Shown one piece after another: positions 5,107 through 5,814 of a DNA stretch of 5,814 nucleotides. The translations under genes and the position numbers were made by a program. This DNA is from an uncultured Bacilli bacterium (GTDB lineage Bacteria; Bacillota_I; Bacilli_A; RF39; UBA660): assembly GCA_944372275.1 (NCBI GenBank), contig CALVYO010000084.1, forward strand, positions 1 through 5,814. The letters are read 5' to 3'. The first letter of the stretch is position 1. Each line of letters starts with the position of its first letter. The notes under the pieces were generated by a model, which made no database searches, had not been told where the DNA came from, and was given only the letters and a program-made list of their open reading frames with translations.

Positions 5107-5481
5107 ATGAAGATATTATTAATTGTTGATGATTCTAGTTTAATTACAGTATTCGCTTCAAAAATGTTTAAAGATGAATACAATGTAATAACTGCTAAAG
5201 ATGGAAAAGAAGCGATAGAAGCAGTTAGAAATAATTTTGATAGTGAATTTGTAGGAATGTTTTTAGATTTAAATATGCCTAATTTTAATGGTTTTGAAGT
5301 TTTAGAAGTATTCAAAAATCACAATTTATTTAATAAAATACCAGTTTGTATTTTAACTGGTGATGATACAAAAGATTCTATTGACAAAGTATTTAATTAT
5401 CCAATCGTCGATGTTTTAAATAAACCATTTAACGAAAAAGAAATAAGAGCAAGTTTAGAAAAAATGATTTTAAGAAAATAG
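5107..5481 (+). CDS. Stand-alone response regulator receiver domain (CheY/Spo0F-like)
   Basis: 124 residues, a single receiver domain with no output domain. All key positions are present: acidic pair D8-D9 (LLIVDDS), phospho-acceptor D54 (FLDLNMP), switch threonine T84 (CILTGDD) and K106 (LNKPF). It should take a phosphate from a histidine kinase or phosphotransferase and act by protein contact. Length (124) and phosphorylated Asp position (54) equal those of B. subtilis Spo0F, and the C-terminus KPFNEKEIRASLEKM resembles KPF-DIDEIRDAVKK-type ends; these features are also common in other single-domain regulators. The ATG follows AGAGG (5094-5098) by 8 bases. The gene has its own promoter and terminator and sits between rpmA and obg, exactly where B. 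subtilis has spo0B. A role in a sporulation or growth phosphorelay is a reasonable inference from position, not proven; chemotaxis or another pathway is possible. Confidence 0.93.
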   Translation: MKILLIVDDSSLITVFASKMFKDEYNVITAKDGKEAIEAVRNNFDSEFVGMFLDLNMPNFNGFEVLEVFKNHNLFNKIPVCILTGDDTKDSIDKVFNYPIVDVLNKPFNEKEIRASLEKMILRK

Positions 5482-5502
5482 TATTTACTACTATTTTTTT
5501 TT
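5475..5502 (+). terminator. Intrinsic terminator of the receiver gene
   Basis: A perfect 9-bp stem (AAAATAGTA at 5475-5483 with TACTATTTT at 5489-5497) with loop TTTAC runs into a nine-T tract (5494-5502). The TAG stop (5479-5481) is in the 5' arm. The loop and the first base of the 3' arm also form the -35 box of the obg promoter. Confidence 0.8.
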
Positions 5503-5512
5503 AATGTATAAT
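5484..5512 (+). promoter_or_regulatory. Sigma-A promoter of obg
   Basis: TTTACT (5484-5489, four of six matches to the -35) and TATAAT (5507-5512, perfect -10) are 17 bases apart. The predicted RNA start is near 5519, at the ribosome binding site GGTGAT (5519-5524), giving a leader of about 11 bases before ATG 5530. The -35 is embedded in the preceding terminator hairpin. Confidence 0.7.
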
Positions 5513-5529
5513 GTATTTGGTGATTTACT

Positions 5530-5814
5530 ATGTTTATTGATGAAGTAAAATTAGAACTTATCGCTGGAACTGGTGGCGATGGATGTATGGCTTTTAGACG
5601 TGAAAAATTTGTAGAAATGGGTGGACCTTATGGTGGCAACGGTGGCAAAGGTTCTGATATTATATTTAAAGTTGATGAAGGATTAAATACTTTAATTGAT
5701 TTAAGATATCAAAAACAAATCAAAGGTAAAAAAGGAGAAAATGGTCAAGCTCAAGCACAGCCTGATAAGACATCAAGTTCAGTCTCATCATCTTCAAGCA
5801 GCGTCTCACAAAAA
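5530..5814 (+). CDS. obgE: GTPase Obg, N-terminal part (truncated; last 22 codons aberrant)
   Basis: Residues 1-73 are the start of the glycine-rich Obg fold: MFIDEVKLELIAGTGGDGCMAF, RREKFVEMGGPYGGNGGKGSD, then FKVDEGLNTLIDLRYQKQIKG and GENGQ. Obg is a ribosome-associated GTPase needed for 50S maturation and growth control; its gene follows rpmA (or rpmA-spo0B) in most Bacillota. The GTPase domain is beyond the window. GGTGAT (5519-5524) lies 5 bases before ATG 5530. From residue 74 the frame stays open, but Obg similarity stops where a segment such as GKxxxGKNG and then a KVPxGT strand should follow. Instead it reads AQAQPDKTSSSVSSSSSSVS, with more GC and different codons. Identity of the first 73 codons is certain; I doubt that the last 22 belong to this gene. 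Confidence 0.92.
   Translation, partial: MFIDEVKLELIAGTGGDGCMAFRREKFVEMGGPYGGNGGKGSDIIFKVDEGLNTLIDLRYQKQIKGKKGENGQAQAQPDKTSSSVSSSSSSVSQK
5749..5814. other. Foreign-looking serine-rich tail at window end, possible chimeric join
   Basis: These 66 bases are about 44% GC against very AT-rich sequence elsewhere, and use codons rare upstream (AGC, GTC, CAG). On the + strand, in the obg frame, they encode a Ser-rich low-complexity peptide. The reverse strand is also open in two frames (one reads FCETLLEDDETELDVLSGCA then stop), so the coding strand of the joined piece cannot be told. The change is abrupt, inside a highly conserved region of Obg, which suggests an assembly or library chimera at a contig end; a real insertion is the alternative. 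Confidence 0.55.

Noticed and set aside
5103..5315. Minus-strand open frame of 70 codons opposite the receiver gene
   Set aside because: It is a shadow of a receiver gene with all catalytic residues intact; its product shows no recognisable features.
1..5814. Reassignment of TGA to tryptophan (mycoplasma-like code), suggested by AT-richness and absence of TGA stops
   Set aside because: No in-frame TGA occurs in any identified gene and tryptophan is TGG throughout. Nine stops without TGA is compatible with a low-GC genome using the standard code.
1..5814. CRISPR arrays, tRNA/rRNA genes, insertion sequences with terminal repeats
   Set aside because: No regularly spaced repeats, no tRNA-like cloverleaf sequence and no target-site duplications flanking the Rpn gene were seen by eye.

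Overview
The window is very AT-rich and, apart from its last 66 bases, reads as one stretch of chromosome from a low-GC Bacillota, with every gene on the + strand. A spoIVFA-spoIVFB pair, an L21 leader and a Prp protease beside L27 point to a spore-forming or formerly spore-forming lineage (uncultured Bacilli/Erysipelotrichia-like or Clostridia). I cannot place it more closely. All nine complete genes end in TAA or TAG, and tryptophan is encoded by TGG with no in-frame TGA, so the standard bacterial code fits.

Layout. (1) 1-1850: the 3' end of rnfC, then a one-base overlap into a long rnfD whose C-terminus carries a short RnfG-like FMN-binding domain. A terminator follows, with no rnfE/A/B behind it. 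(2) 1851-2769: a single-gene unit for an Rpn/PD-(D/E)XK nuclease-transposase-family protein. Its homology and ribosome binding site indicate an unusual ATA start codon. (3) 2770-4024: overlapping spoIVFA-like and spoIVFB-like genes, a regulator and intramembrane protease pair. (4) 4014-5037: a strong promoter, an L21 autoregulatory leader, then rplU, prp (ysxB) and rpmA, closed by a terminator. (5) 5038-5502: a stand-alone CheY/Spo0F-type receiver gene with its own promoter and terminator. (6) 5484-5814: a promoter and the 5' end of obg, cut by the window end.

Units 3-6 keep the Bacillus subtilis order spoIVFA-spoIVFB-rplU-ysxB-rpmA-spo0B-obg, except that a Spo0F-sized single receiver domain sits where the phosphotransferase gene spo0B would be. 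The Rnf genes encode parts of a membrane ferredoxin:NAD oxidoreductase. Prp trims the N-terminal extension of L27 encoded next to it. SpoIVFA and SpoIVFB would act in sigma-K activation.

The most notable points are the receiver in the spo0B slot, the probable ATA start of the Rpn gene, the RnfD-RnfG fusion with altered flavinylation motifs, and terminators that enclose stop codons together with very short predicted leaders. In addition, Obg changes abruptly to a serine-rich, higher-GC sequence at about 5749, which looks more like a chimeric join or assembly edge than biology. I see no clearly new multi-gene defence or mobile system; the receiver gene and the Rpn gene are the accessory elements most worth following.
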